Made by a program: the position numbers and the translations under genes
Shown here: positions 1 through 8,150 of the stretch, in pieces
Layout of the letters: every line of letters starts with the position of its first letter
Position numbering within the stretch: the stretch's first letter is position 1
From: Pseudomonas fluorescens
Lineage (GTDB): Bacteria > Pseudomonadota > Gammaproteobacteria > Pseudomonadales > Pseudomonadaceae
Reading direction: 5' to 3'
NCBI RefSeq assembly: GCF_902497855.1
Contig: NZ_CABVHU010000026.1
Location: 1 to 64,000 of the forward strand
Length of the DNA: 64,000 bases
The notes under the pieces: generated by a model
What the model saw: only the letters and a program-made list of their open reading frames with translations
Told to the model about the DNA's origin: nothing
Database searches by the model: none

Positions 1-262
1 CTTCGTTGAAGACAGCGAAGGGCGTCTCCAGGTGCGGCGGGCGAGTGGTCACCAGGGTCAGCGGTCGTTTTTGCGGATATTGCACCAGCGGCCGCGGGCC
101 AGCCGCAAAGGTCACGTCTTCGGCGTTGGTGTCGCTTGCCCTGGTTTCGGTGGCCGCCTTGGCCAGGCTAGCCAGCGGCGAGGCCGCCAAAGCCAGGGTG
201 AAGGCATCGCGTAGAACGCGCCGACGGCTCGGATTGCCGTTATCCACAAAACTGAACTTCAT
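1..262 (-). CDS. Sulfite-oxidase-like molybdopterin oxidoreductase, N-terminal part (runs off the window)
   Basis: Reading leftward from an ATG at 262, 87 codons are open to the window edge. The product begins MKFSFVDNGNPSRRRVLRDA, a twin-arginine (Tat) type signal, followed by an alanine/leucine-rich stretch. The later segments GPRPLVQYPQKRPL and TTRPPHLETPFAVFNE resemble the start of the catalytic domain in sulfite oxidase family molybdoenzymes (SorA/SorT/MsrP type). The enzyme would be folded with its cofactor and exported to the periplasm. The cofactor cysteine lies outside the window, so the substrate (sulfite or other) cannot be judged. A predicted AraC-type operator lies about 150 bp upstream, at 414-448. 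Confidence 0.7.
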   Translation of the reverse strand, partial: MKFSFVDNGNPSRRRVLRDAFTLALAASPLASLAKAATETRASDTNAEDVTFAAGPRPLVQYPQKRPLTLVTTRPPHLETPFAVFNE

Positions 263-294
263 CCTGCACGCTCTCCATGATTGTTTACCGGATG

Positions 295-346
295 CACTGA
301 CAGCCTCCCGCCAGGACGCAGAGGCATCGGGCTTGACCTGTCAGTG
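295..346. repeat. 9-bp inverted repeat between the molybdoenzyme gene and csiR
   Basis: CACTGACAG at 295-303 is mirrored perfectly by CTGTCAGTG at 338-346, with 34 bases between. It lies in the non-coding stretch 263-475 that must carry the promoter of the leftward molybdoenzyme gene. It may be an operator or a hairpin; no T-run follows. Confidence 0.35.
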
Positions 347-413
347 GGGGCTCGCTCGACTGTTCGACGTTGGCGAGCAAACCAGTATCGTCATGGAGGC
401 GTCGACTGCTTCT

Positions 414-448
414 CATTGAGCGTCAGTGACTTAGCATTTGATGACAGC
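414..448 (+). promoter_or_regulatory. Predicted AraC-family operator (two half-sites, 21-bp period), class CATT
   Basis: Half-sites CATTGAGCGTCAGT (414-427) and CATTTGATGACAGC (435-448) start 21 bp apart, two helical turns, as is usual for AraC/XylS-type direct repeats. The pair is almost the same as the one at 28612-28646 in front of AraC regulator A. It lies upstream of the molybdoenzyme gene that starts at 262. Assignment to a regulator is inference. Confidence 0.5.
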
Positions 449-475
449 GTGCTTCAGGAAAGGCGTGAATGGATG

Positions 476-1174
476 TCAGGCAAGTTTCGCCCACTCGTCA
501 CGCTGCATCACCTCGACAATGATCGGCACAGGCGACATCAAGTGGGTGCGCATCAGGCTCGTCGCCCGCGCCGTATCGCGGGCGAGAATGGCTTCGACCA
601 GCGCGGCATGTTCCTTGCGCTTCAACGCCAGGGCTTCTTCGGAAAACACGGTTTGCGTCAGCCACAAGTGACGATAGCGCTCGGCCTGATCGAACAGGTA
701 GGTGCGCGCCTGGAGTAAATGCCTGGAACCGCAACCGGCGGCAATGGCGCTATGAAAGGCTTTGTGCCGCTCATCCCAGACGTCGAGCACCTTTTCGCGG
801 GTCGTCACGTCCATGACTTTCGACAACGTATGGGACTGGGCCAGGATCTGGGCTTCCCAGGTGTCATCCCCCCGCTCGATGGCCAGGCCCACGATCATGG
901 CTTCCAGATTGGCGCGGGCGTCATAGATGTCCTGCATCTCTTGCAGCGACATGGGCGCGACCCGGTAGCCTTTCTGGCTGATGACCACAACCAAATGCTC
1001 GGCCACCAGTTGCGACAGGGCTTCGCGCAGCGGGCCGACACCCAGGTCATAGCGCTCCTTGAGCCCGCTCATGAGCAGTTTTTCACCGGGCTTGAACACG
1101 CCGCGGATGATGTCCAGCTTGAGCCGCTCATACCCACTGAATGCAGAGTTATGCCTTTGGGTGGGGCTATCCAA
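476..1174 (-). CDS. csiR: GntR-family (FCD) repressor CsiR of glutarate catabolism
   Basis: DNA-binding repressor that, in the characterised family, controls glaH-lhgO-gabD and responds to glutarate. The product has an N-terminal winged helix (GYERLKLDIIRGVFKPGEKL to QKGYRVAPMS), then an FCD ligand domain (DIYDARANLEAMIVGLAIERG, HKAFHSAIAAGCGS, RDTARATSLMRTHL). These stretches closely match E. coli CsiR. The preferred start is a TTG at 1174, because AGGAG lies 7 bases before it; a TTG ten codons further upstream has no such site. It is transcribed divergently from glaH, and a 20-bp palindrome sits between them. Confidence 0.9.
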   Translation of the reverse strand: MDSPTQRHNSAFSGYERLKLDIIRGVFKPGEKLLMSGLKERYDLGVGPLREALSQLVAEHLVVVISQKGYRVAPMSLQEMQDIYDARANLEAMIVGLAIERGDDTWEAQILAQSHTLSKVMDVTTREKVLDVWDERHKAFHSAIAAGCGSRHLLQARTYLFDQAERYRHLWLTQTVFSEEALALKRKEHAALVEAILARDTARATSLMRTHLMSPVPIIVEVMQRDEWAKLA

Positions 1175-1266
1175 GGTGCTGCTCCTAAAATCGCCAAAAA
1201 CCAATCATACCCAAACATCTATCAGACGAAAAACTTTCGACTAAAAACAATTTTATCGCCTAAATA

Positions 1267-1286
1267 TAAAAATGTAGACATTTTTA
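1267..1286. promoter_or_regulatory. Palindromic candidate CsiR operator
   Basis: TAAAAATGT-AG-ACATTTTTA is a perfect 9-bp dyad in the AT-rich csiR-glaH intergenic region (1175-1367). Its core TGT-AG-ACA resembles the short GT-N-AC dyads bound by FadR/VanR-type GntR proteins. Binding by CsiR is inferred from position only. Confidence 0.5.
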
Positions 1287-1367
1287 ATTTATGGCGATAC
1301 TTTTGCTTCAAGCCTGATCCAGCCCTGCTGGAAGGCGCCAATCCTTACCCTTTGCCCAGGAGCTGCC

Positions 1368-2345
1368 ATGAACGCCTTTACCCAGATTCAGGACCTTGTG
1401 ATGCCGCTGCCATCGGACAGCAAGGGCTTCACCCTCTCCCCCTCCAGTCAGTCGCCGCGACTGCTGGAGCTGAAATTCGCCAAAGAAACCGTCGACGCAT
1501 TCATCAAGGCGGTGGCCGAATGGCCGGTCCAGGCATTGGAGTACAAGTCGTTCCTGCGCTTTCGGGTCGGTCAGATCCTTGACGAACTGTGCGAAGGCAC
1601 CCTGCGCCCGGTGCTGGTCAATACCATCCTGGACCGCGCCACCGGCGGCATGCTGATCACGCCTGAAGGTCTGGACGACGTGTCCCAGGCCGATGACATG
1701 GTCAAGTTCTCCTCGGCCGTCGCCCACCTGATCGGACGCTCCAACTTCGATGCCATGAGCGGCCAGTTCTACGCGCGCTTTGTGGTGGTCAACACCGACA
1801 ACTCCGACAGCTACCTGCGCCAGCCACACCGGGTCATGGAACTGCACAACGACGGCACCTTCGTCCAGGAGCGTACCGACTACGTGATGATGATGAAGAT
1901 CGACGAGCAGAACATGGAAGGCGGCAATTCCCTGCTGCTGCACCTGGACGACTGGGCCGATCTGCAGCACTACTACACTCACCCGTTGGCCCGCCGTGAA
2001 ATGCGCTTCACCGCGCCCCCGAGCAAGAACGTGCGTGAAGACGTATTCCACGCGGTGTTCGATAACGACGCCGAAGGTCGCCCGACCATGCGTTATATCG
2101 ACCAGTTCGTGCAGCCCAAGGACTTCGAGGAAGGCATCTGGCTGAACGCCTTGAGCGAATCCCTGGAAGGCTGCCCGCAGAAGTTGTCGGTACCGGTGCC
2201 GATCGGCAGCTTCGTGCTGGTCAACAACATGTTCTGGCTGCACGGCCGCGACCGCTTCACCGCCCACCAGGGCCTGCGTCGTGAGCTGATGCGCCAGCGT
2301 GGCTACATCAGCTACCAGAAAACCCTGTACCAGCGTGGTCAGTAA
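1368..2345 (+). CDS. glaH: Glutarate 2-hydroxylase (CsiD/GlaH), Fe(II)/2-oxoglutarate-dependent
   Basis: Hydroxylates glutarate to L-2-hydroxyglutarate, using 2-oxoglutarate and oxygen, in the lysine/glutarate route. The 325-residue product has the full CsiD length. The iron ligands are visible as H160 and D162 (ELHNDGTF) and H292 (FWLHGRDRF), the same positions as in E. coli CsiD. AGGAG lies just before the ATG. It is followed after 91 bases by lhgO and then by gabD, the usual csiD-lhgO-gabD order, and is divergent from csiR. Confidence 0.95.
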   Translation: MNAFTQIQDLVMPLPSDSKGFTLSPSSQSPRLLELKFAKETVDAFIKAVAEWPVQALEYKSFLRFRVGQILDELCEGTLRPVLVNTILDRATGGMLITPEGLDDVSQADDMVKFSSAVAHLIGRSNFDAMSGQFYARFVVVNTDNSDSYLRQPHRVMELHNDGTFVQERTDYVMMMKIDEQNMEGGNSLLLHLDDWADLQHYYTHPLARREMRFTAPPSKNVREDVFHAVFDNDAEGRPTMRYIDQFVQPKDFEEGIWLNALSESLEGCPQKLSVPVPIGSFVLVNNMFWLHGRDRFTAHQGLRRELMRQRGYISYQKTLYQRGQ

Positions 2346-2436
2346 GGTTTGCCAAGCAGCTGAACTGACCAGGGCCACCTCCCGTGGCCCTGCTCGTGCT
2401 TACAATAAAAAACCTAATCCAGGTGGGTGCAATCCA

Positions 2437-3720
2437 ATGGCTGTGTACGACTTCATCATCATCGGTGGCGGCATTGTGGGCATGTCCACGGCCATGCAAC
2501 TGACTCAGGTTTACCCGGACGCGAAAATCCTCCTGCTGGAGAAGGAGCCCGGCCCGGCCATGCACCAGACCGGCCACAACAGTGGCGTGATCCATGCCGG
2601 CGTCTACTACACACCGGGCAGCCTGAAGGCGCGCTTCTGCCTGGAAGGCAACAAGGCCACCAAGGCTTTCTGCGACAAGCACGGCATCCCTTATGACGAG
2701 TGCGGCAAACTGCTGGTGGCCACCAACGCGCTGGAAATGGAGCGCATGGGCGCGCTGTGGGAACGCACCGCAGCCAATGGCATCAAGCGTGACTGGCTGA
2801 CGGCCGCCGAACTGCGCGAGCGCGAGCCGAACATCGTCGGCCTGGGCGGTATCTTCGTGCCTTCCAGCGGCATCGTGAACTACGCCCAGGTCACCGCGGC
2901 CATGGGCCGTGAATTCGAAGCCGCCGGTGGCGAGATTTGCTACAACAGCGAAGTGCTCGCCATCGATGAGCGTCCCGGTGAAGTGGTGCTGCGCACCGGC
3001 AACCAGGAGCACCACGGCCGCTTCCTGATCACCTGCTCGGGCCTGATGGCCGACCGCGTGGTGCGCATGCTCGGGATCGAGCCCAACTTCATCATTTGCC
3101 CGTTCCGTGGCGAGTACTACCTGCTGCCCAAGCAGCACAACCAGATCGTCAATCACCTGATCTACCCGATCCCGGATCCGGCCATGCCGTTCCTCGGCGT
3201 GCACCTGACCCGCATGATCGACGGCACCGTCACCGTCGGCCCCAACGCGGTGCTGGCGATGAAGCGCGAAGGCTATCGCAAGACCGATTTTTCGCTGACC
3301 GACATGTTCGAAACCCTGACCACCCCGGGCGTTCTCAAGGTGCTGAAGAAGAACCTGCGCCCCGGCCTGATCGAGCTGAAAAACTCGCTGTTCAAGGGCG
3401 GCTACCTCAAGCAGGTACAGAAGTATTGCCCGAGCATCGTCAAGAGCGACCTTACCCCCTACCCGGCCGGTGTCCGCGCCCAGGCGGTCTCGCTGGACGG
3501 CAAGCTGATCGACGACTTCCTGTTCGTCAACACCGCCCGCAGCGTCAGCGTCTGCAACGCCCCCTCGCCTGCTGCGACCTCGGCCATTCCGATCGGCGCG
3601 TACATCGTCGACAAGGTCCGCGAGCAGCTCGCAAGCACCGGCGCCAGTTTCGTCAAACCGGTCAACTCCGCCCGGCCCGCCCCTCTGGCGGCATCCGTCG
3701 CAAGCCCCCAGTCACTTTAA
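2437..3720 (+). CDS. lhgO: L-2-hydroxyglutarate dehydrogenase/oxidase (LhgO)
   Basis: FAD enzyme that oxidises L-2-hydroxyglutarate to 2-oxoglutarate and passes electrons to the quinone pool. The first 15 residues hold the dinucleotide-binding motif IIIGGGIVGMS. The family motif HQTGHNSGVIHAGVYY follows near residue 45, and a DAO-type fold runs to the C-terminus. The start chosen is the ATG at 2437 (MAVYDFII); the frame is open upstream, but that extension overlaps glaH and is not conserved-looking. It regenerates the 2-oxoglutarate used by GlaH. Confidence 0.93.
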   Translation: MAVYDFIIIGGGIVGMSTAMQLTQVYPDAKILLLEKEPGPAMHQTGHNSGVIHAGVYYTPGSLKARFCLEGNKATKAFCDKHGIPYDECGKLLVATNALEMERMGALWERTAANGIKRDWLTAAELREREPNIVGLGGIFVPSSGIVNYAQVTAAMGREFEAAGGEICYNSEVLAIDERPGEVVLRTGNQEHHGRFLITCSGLMADRVVRMLGIEPNFIICPFRGEYYLLPKQHNQIVNHLIYPIPDPAMPFLGVHLTRMIDGTVTVGPNAVLAMKREGYRKTDFSLTDMFETLTTPGVLKVLKKNLRPGLIELKNSLFKGGYLKQVQKYCPSIVKSDLTPYPAGVRAQAVSLDGKLIDDFLFVNTARSVSVCNAPSPAATSAIPIGAYIVDKVREQLASTGASFVKPVNSARPAPLAASVASPQSL

Positions 3721-3740
3721 CCAGCAGCGAGGAATTTCAC

Positions 3741-5189
3741 GTGCAACTCAACGATCCGAAACTGTTCCGCCAGCAAGCCTATATCGATGGTGTGTGGGTC
3801 GATGCCGACAACGGCCATACCCTCAAGGTCAACAACCCGGCCACCGGCGACATCATCGGCAGCGTGCCGAAGATGGGCGCTACCGAGACCCGTCGCGCCA
3901 TCGAAGCGGCCGACAAGGCGCTGCCGGCCTGGCGTGCCCTGACCGCCAAGGACCGCGCCAACAAGCTGCGCAAGTGGTTCGATCTGATGATGGCCAACCA
4001 GGAAGACCTGGCCCGCCTGATGACCCTCGAACAAGGCAAGCCTCTGACCGAGTCCCGTGGCGAAATCGCTTACGCCGCCTCCTTCCTGGAGTGGTTCGGC
4101 GAAGAAGCCAAGCGCGTCTACGGCGACATGATCCCCGGTCACCAGGTCGACAAGCGCCTGATGGTGCTCAAGCAACCGATCGGTGTCACCGCCGCCATCA
4201 CGCCGTGGAACTTCCCTTCGGCGATGATCACCCGCAAGGCCGGCCCGGCCCTGGCCGCCGGTTGCACCATGGTCCTCAAGCCGGCCTCGCAAACGCCCTA
4301 CTCGGCCCTGGCCCTGGCGGAACTGGCCGAGCGCGCCGGTATCCCCAAAGGCGTGTTCAGCGTGGTCACCGGCAGTGCCGGCGAAGTCGGCGCCGAGCTG
4401 ACCGGCAACCCGATCGTGCGCAAGCTGACTTTCACCGGTTCCACCGAAATCGGCCGTCAGCTGATGGTCGAGTGCGCCAAGGACATCAAGAAAGTCTCGC
4501 TGGAACTGGGTGGCAACGCACCGTTCATCGTGTTCGACGACGCCGACCTGGATGCCGCCGTCGAGGGCGCGCTTATCTCCAAGTATCGCAACAACGGCCA
4601 GACCTGCGTCTGCGCCAACCGTCTGTATATCCAGGACGGCATCTACGACGCCTTCGTCGAAAAACTCACCGCGGCGGTGGCCGGCTTGAACATTGGCAAT
4701 GGCCTGGAAAACGGTATCACCACCGGCCCCCTGATCGACGCCAAGGCCATGGCCAAGGTCCAGGAACACATTGAAGACGCCGTGAGCAAAGGCGCGCGCG
4801 TGGTTGCCGGCGGCAAGCCGCATGCCCTGGGCGGAACCTTCTTCGAGCCGACCGTGCTGGTCGATGTACCGCGCAACGCCGCCGTCGCCAAGGAAGAAAC
4901 CTTCGGCCCGCTGGCACCGCTGTTCCGCTTCAAGGATGAAGCCGATGTGATCGCGATGGCCAACGACACCGAATTCGGCCTGGCTTCCTACTTCTATGCC
5001 CGGGACCTGAGCCGTGTGTTCCGGGTGGGCGAAGCGCTGGAGTACGGCATCGTCGGCGTCAACACCGGGATCATCTCCAACGAAGTGGCGCCGTTCGGTG
5101 GCATCAAGGCCTCGGGTCTGGGTCGCGAAGGGTCCAAGTACGGCATCGAGGACTACCTGGAAATCAAGTACCTGTGCATCGGCATCTGA
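3741..5189 (+). CDS. gabD: NAD(P)-dependent succinate/glutarate semialdehyde dehydrogenase (GabD-like)
   Basis: Aldehyde dehydrogenase that oxidises succinate or glutarate semialdehyde to the dicarboxylate. The GTG start at 3741 is preceded by GAGGA and gives 482 residues, the normal GabD length. Catalytic C289 lies in NNGQTCVCANR and the general-base E255 in LELGGNAPF; the cofactor-site stretch TPWNFPSAM is near residue 155. It follows lhgO by 20 bases and is probably co-transcribed. In this setting it could feed glutarate made from lysine or 5-aminovalerate into GlaH. Confidence 0.92.
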   Translation: MQLNDPKLFRQQAYIDGVWVDADNGHTLKVNNPATGDIIGSVPKMGATETRRAIEAADKALPAWRALTAKDRANKLRKWFDLMMANQEDLARLMTLEQGKPLTESRGEIAYAASFLEWFGEEAKRVYGDMIPGHQVDKRLMVLKQPIGVTAAITPWNFPSAMITRKAGPALAAGCTMVLKPASQTPYSALALAELAERAGIPKGVFSVVTGSAGEVGAELTGNPIVRKLTFTGSTEIGRQLMVECAKDIKKVSLELGGNAPFIVFDDADLDAAVEGALISKYRNNGQTCVCANRLYIQDGIYDAFVEKLTAAVAGLNIGNGLENGITTGPLIDAKAMAKVQEHIEDAVSKGARVVAGGKPHALGGTFFEPTVLVDVPRNAAVAKEETFGPLAPLFRFKDEADVIAMANDTEFGLASYFYARDLSRVFRVGEALEYGIVGVNTGIISNEVAPFGGIKASGLGREGSKYGIEDYLEIKYLCIGI

Positions 5190-5208
5190 TGCAAGACCTG
5201 ACGCCCTT

Positions 5209-5388
5209 GTAGGAGCGAGCTTGCTCGCGATAAACCTGAGGGCACCGCGGGGTGTCAGGCTACCAGCGTTATCGTTGACGACCATCTGTAGGAGCGTGCT
5301 TGCTCGCGATAAACCTGAGGGCGCCGTGGGGTGTCAGGCTTCCAGCGTTATCGTTGACGACCTTCGCGAGCAAGCTCGCTCCTACAAA
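5209..5388. repeat. REP cluster: two direct REP units plus one inverted unit, with a tandem ~78-bp duplication
   Basis: TGTAGGAGCGAGCTTGCTCG at about 5209 and TGTAGGAGCGTGCTTGCTCG at about 5287 are direct copies. Each is followed by the same ~55-bp stretch (AAACCTGAGGGC... to ATCGTTGACGACC). The inverted copy CGCGAGCAAGCTCGCTCCTA closes the cluster at about 5365-5384. This is the common intergenic REP of fluorescent pseudomonads; here the left arm plus spacer has been tandemly duplicated. Confidence 0.9.
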
Positions 5389-5397
5389 GGCCCATTA

Positions 5398-5422
5398 CCC
5401 CGTTTGCGGGGCGTGTTTTTTT
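5398..5422 (+). terminator. Rho-independent terminator after the glaH-lhgO-gabD operon
   Basis: CCCCG-TTTG-CGGGG forms a 5-bp stem at 5398-5411, followed closely by CGTG and seven T residues. It lies downstream of gabD and directly before the stop of the convergent TetR gene. Confidence 0.6.
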
Positions 5423-5428
5423 CGGGGC

Positions 5429-6115
5429 TTAAATGCTGGAGTCAATCAACATCCCGTGCAGCATCCGCGCCATCAACCTGGGCGTGTCCGCGTCCGTGAG
5501 GTAGGCCGGTTTTTCGAGCAGGATGGCCCGGGTCAGCGCCGACATTGTCTGGTAGACCAGGAACTCGGCTTTCTCCCGGTTCTTCACCGAGATTTCGTTG
5601 GCGAAGCGCTTCATCAAGGCCGAGCTTGCCGTGGCGGGCCAGAGTTGCTTGGCCTTGACCACATCCAGCCGCACCAGCTCGTCATAGTGAGTGGAGCGCA
5701 CGCTGAACACCGGGTCGAGCAGGGTTTTCTTGTAGTGGCTGGCCAGGACGACCCGCAACGCCAGCAAAATCCCGTCGTACAGAGTGGCCTCAGGGGGCAG
5801 CGCGATGATGCTGGCGAACAGTTCCGCATGGGCTTCGGTGCGGTAGTCATCGAAGATCGCAGCAATCAGCGCTTCCATCGTCGGGAAGTACTCGTAGATC
5901 GAGCTGATCGCCACGCCCGAGTCTTCGGACAGGCGCACCGCATTCAGGGCTTCGCGACCTTCGCTGTCGATAATCTGCAGAGCGGTTTGTTTTACCGCGC
6001 TGACCAGCGCGATCGAGCGCGCCTGCCGCGGTTCCTTGCGCGGTTGGGCAGGTATCTCGACCTGCAGGACGCCATCGTCTGCGGCGCTCTTCTTGTTGGG
6101 CGTTGGCTTGATCAT
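5429..6115 (-). CDS. TetR-family transcriptional regulator
   Basis: 228-residue regulator. A basic N-terminal tail of about 30 residues precedes a TetR DNA-binding domain (ALVSAVKQTALQIIDSEG ... RLSEDSGVAISSIYEYFPTMEALIAAIFDDY). The helical ligand-binding half ends at DSSI. GAGGA precedes the ATG. It follows the thioesterase and iron alcohol dehydrogenase in the same direction, 82 bases downstream, so it may be co-transcribed and control them. The 17-bp palindrome at 7888-7904 is a possible target. The ligand is unknown. Confidence 0.85.
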   Translation of the reverse strand: MIKPTPNKKSAADDGVLQVEIPAQPRKEPRQARSIALVSAVKQTALQIIDSEGREALNAVRLSEDSGVAISSIYEYFPTMEALIAAIFDDYRTEAHAELFASIIALPPEATLYDGILLALRVVLASHYKKTLLDPVFSVRSTHYDELVRLDVVKAKQLWPATASSALMKRFANEISVKNREKAEFLVYQTMSALTRAILLEKPAYLTDADTPRLMARMLHGMLIDSSI

Positions 6116-6197
6116 AGTGTCCTCTTCCGGGTATTGCCCGCAGACGTCGCGGCAGATTCGCCAAGCAGAAAACTGAAGTATGACCGAGCCAACTTAT

Positions 6198-6635
6198 TTA
6201 GTCAGTGATACGCGCAAGCGCTGTACGCACCGTCTGGGGGATGGGCACCGAGGTGTTGCTGGCCCGGTCGACATACACATAGACGATATGGGCCGCTGCG
6301 GCCGCTTCGTGCTCATCGTTGCGAAACAGTGCCAGCTCGTATCGCGCGCTGCTGTTGCCCAAGTGGGAAATTCTCATTCCGACACTGACCTGATCGGGGA
6401 AACAGATGGGCGCAAAGTAGGTGCAACTCGAGTTGACGATCAACCCGATCACCGGACTGCTGGCAATCTCGAGGGTACCCTGTTCGACCAGGAACGCAGT
6501 GATCGCCGACTCGCAATACGAGTAATAGACCACATTGTTCACATGCCCGTAGGAGTCATGGTCACCCCAGCGCGTCGGCATCCGGGTGAAATGGCGAAAC
6601 GTCTCCCGGCACGGCCGCTCGGGCTTGTTGCTCAC
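6198..6635 (-). CDS. Acyl-CoA thioesterase, 4-hydroxybenzoyl-CoA thioesterase/YbgC family
   Basis: Small hot-dog fold thioesterase that would release free acid and CoA. The family signature RWGDHDSYGHVNNVVYYSYCE carries the catalytic aspartate. The GTG at 6635 is chosen because its GTGA overlaps the TGA of the alcohol dehydrogenase gene, indicating translational coupling, and GGGAGA precedes it. This gives 145 residues. It is a paralogue of the thioesterase at 13479-13928, which is coupled to a thiolase in the same way. The substrate is unknown. Confidence 0.83.
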   Translation of the reverse strand: MSNKPERPCRETFRHFTRMPTRWGDHDSYGHVNNVVYYSYCESAITAFLVEQGTLEIASSPVIGLIVNSSCTYFAPICFPDQVSVGMRISHLGNSSARYELALFRNDEHEAAAAAHIVYVYVDRASNTSVPIPQTVRTALARITD

Positions 6636-7783
6636 AGGATCTCCCCGTAGATCGAGCGCACATCGGCCAGGCACAGCTCCCGTGGATTGTTGCCGAGCAG
6701 GCGCTGCTGCTTCATCGCATCGATCGCCAGCGCCTCGATGTCGGACTCGACGATACCCAGGTCACGCAAGCGGGTCGCCAGGCCCAGTTCACCGGCCAAG
6801 CCGCCGAGGTAGTCGGCCAGGGTCGAGGCTTTTTCGCTATCGCTACCCTGGGTGCCAGGCAGGACGATATCGGCCAGCTGCGCATACAGCGGCGCCACCG
6901 TCTCGAGATTGAAACGCATCACCGGCCCCAGCACCAGGGCGTTGGAAAGGCCGTGGGGTATATGGAAACGTGCGCCCAGGGGATAGGCCAGGGCATGCAC
7001 CGCGGCCACTGGCGCGTTGGCGAACGCCATGCCCGCCAGGCAAGCGCCGAGCAACATGTTCTCCCGGGCTTCCAGGTTTTTGCCGTCCTGACAGGCCTGG
7101 AACAGGCTGCCCGACAACAGGCGCAGCGCCTCGCGCGCCAGGCAATCGGAAAGCGGATTCTTCAGGTTTTTGGTGGTGTAGGCCTCGATGGCGTGAACCA
7201 TGGCATCGATCCCGGTCGCTGCCGTGACATGGGTCGGCAAGCCAAGGGTCAATTCTGCGTCGAGCACGGCCAGGTCAGGCAACAACATTGGCGAGTAAAC
7301 CACGTTCTTCTCACCCGCACCGGTGGTCACCACCGACACCGACGTCACCTCCGAACCGGTCCCTGCCGTGGTCGGCACCAGAATCAGCGGCAGGCGCGGG
7401 CCCTTCGTCTTGTTGATGCCATAAATGTCGGCCAGGGACTCGCCACTGCGCGCCAACAGCGCGGCCAGCTTGGCGGCATCCAGCGAACTGCCGCCGCCCA
7501 GCCCCAGCACGCAATCGGCGCCACAGGCTCTGGCAGCATCCGCCGCGGCCAGAATCACCGACTCCGGCGGGTCGGCCTGGACCTGCGAAAACACCGTAAC
7601 GGCTATCCCGTCACCTTTGAGACCGGCGAGCACCGCATCCAGTAGCCGAGCCGCAATAACCCCCGCATCGGTCACCAACAGAACCGATGTGCAGCCCATG
7701 GCGCGAACATGAGTGGCGAGCCGGGTCGAGGCACCGCGTTCGATGATCATTGATGCAGTGGTTTGAAATACCATTTTCAACAT
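6632..7783 (-). CDS. Iron-containing (group III) alcohol dehydrogenase
   Basis: NAD(P)-linked alcohol/aldehyde oxidoreductase of the Fe-ADH family. Starting at the ATG at 7783 (GAGG upstream), the product is 383 residues, the usual length. The nucleotide-binding loop GLGGGSSLDAAKLAALL lies near residue 100. Metal-ligand stretches DAMVHAIEAY and FHIPHGLSNALVL are present. The open frame extends further upstream but has no ribosome site there. It is divergent from the luxE/luxC-like operon and could interconvert an alcohol with the aldehyde that the LuxC-like enzyme handles. Confidence 0.88.
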   Translation of the reverse strand: MLKMVFQTTASMIIERGASTRLATHVRAMGCTSVLLVTDAGVIAARLLDAVLAGLKGDGIAVTVFSQVQADPPESVILAAADAARACGADCVLGLGGGSSLDAAKLAALLARSGESLADIYGINKTKGPRLPLILVPTTAGTGSEVTSVSVVTTGAGEKNVVYSPMLLPDLAVLDAELTLGLPTHVTAATGIDAMVHAIEAYTTKNLKNPLSDCLAREALRLLSGSLFQACQDGKNLEARENMLLGACLAGMAFANAPVAAVHALAYPLGARFHIPHGLSNALVLGPVMRFNLETVAPLYAQLADIVLPGTQGSDSEKASTLADYLGGLAGELGLATRLRDLGIVESDIEALAIDAMKQQRLLGNNPRELCLADVRSIYGEIL

Positions 7784-7887
7784 GGAAGCCTCACGAATAG
7801 GTGTGTTGCGCGGAGTTTCATGGCGATTGCAGAGCACAGGCGCCAACCGCAAACCCCTCACAAATAGTGGTCTGACTGGCAGTTCTC

Positions 7888-7904
7888 CTCCTGTATGACA
7901 GGAG
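7888..7904. promoter_or_regulatory. 17-bp palindrome in the divergent Fe-ADH / LuxE-like intergenic region
   Basis: CTCCTGT-ATG-ACAGGAG is a perfect 7-bp dyad in the 367-bp stretch 7784-8150 between two divergent operons. The same stretch also holds two copies of CGAATCCGGAAC (7968-7979 and 8054-8065). No gene is seen in it. The palindrome is a candidate operator, perhaps for the TetR protein at 5429-6115. Confidence 0.4.
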
Positions 7905-8150
7905 TGAGACAGACAGAGTGTATGCCAGCCCACTGCCTGTTCCCGCCTGAAATCCGGTCACCCACCCCGAATCCGGAACGCCCGGCACGGGCATCGCGAG
8001 ACACTGCATTTTTGTCTTGTTTTTCAGTCACTTGAACACGAACGGCGCGTACTCGAATCCGGAACAAAATCCAGGATTGCATACCCATACTTGAACCACA
8101 CCCTCCCCCGGCCCTCGCCGGTTTCCAGTAGTCGAGTAGCGAGCCAGACA

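Noticed and set aside
1308..2378. Leftward open frame (356 codons) opposite glaH
   Set aside because: GlaH carries its iron ligands at the expected positions; the antisense product resembles no protein family.
3717..5285. Leftward open frame (522 codons) opposite gabD
   Set aside because: gabD has full motifs and a ribosome site; the antisense frame has neither.
5209..5388. A CRISPR array
   Set aside because: The repeats are the known REP type with inverted arms, there are only three units, and no cas genes are nearby.
7968..8065. Two copies of CGAATCCGGAAC as an operator pair
   Set aside because: The distance of 86 bp is not a whole number of the 21-bp period seen elsewhere, and no regulator can be tied to them; noted only within the intergenic entry.
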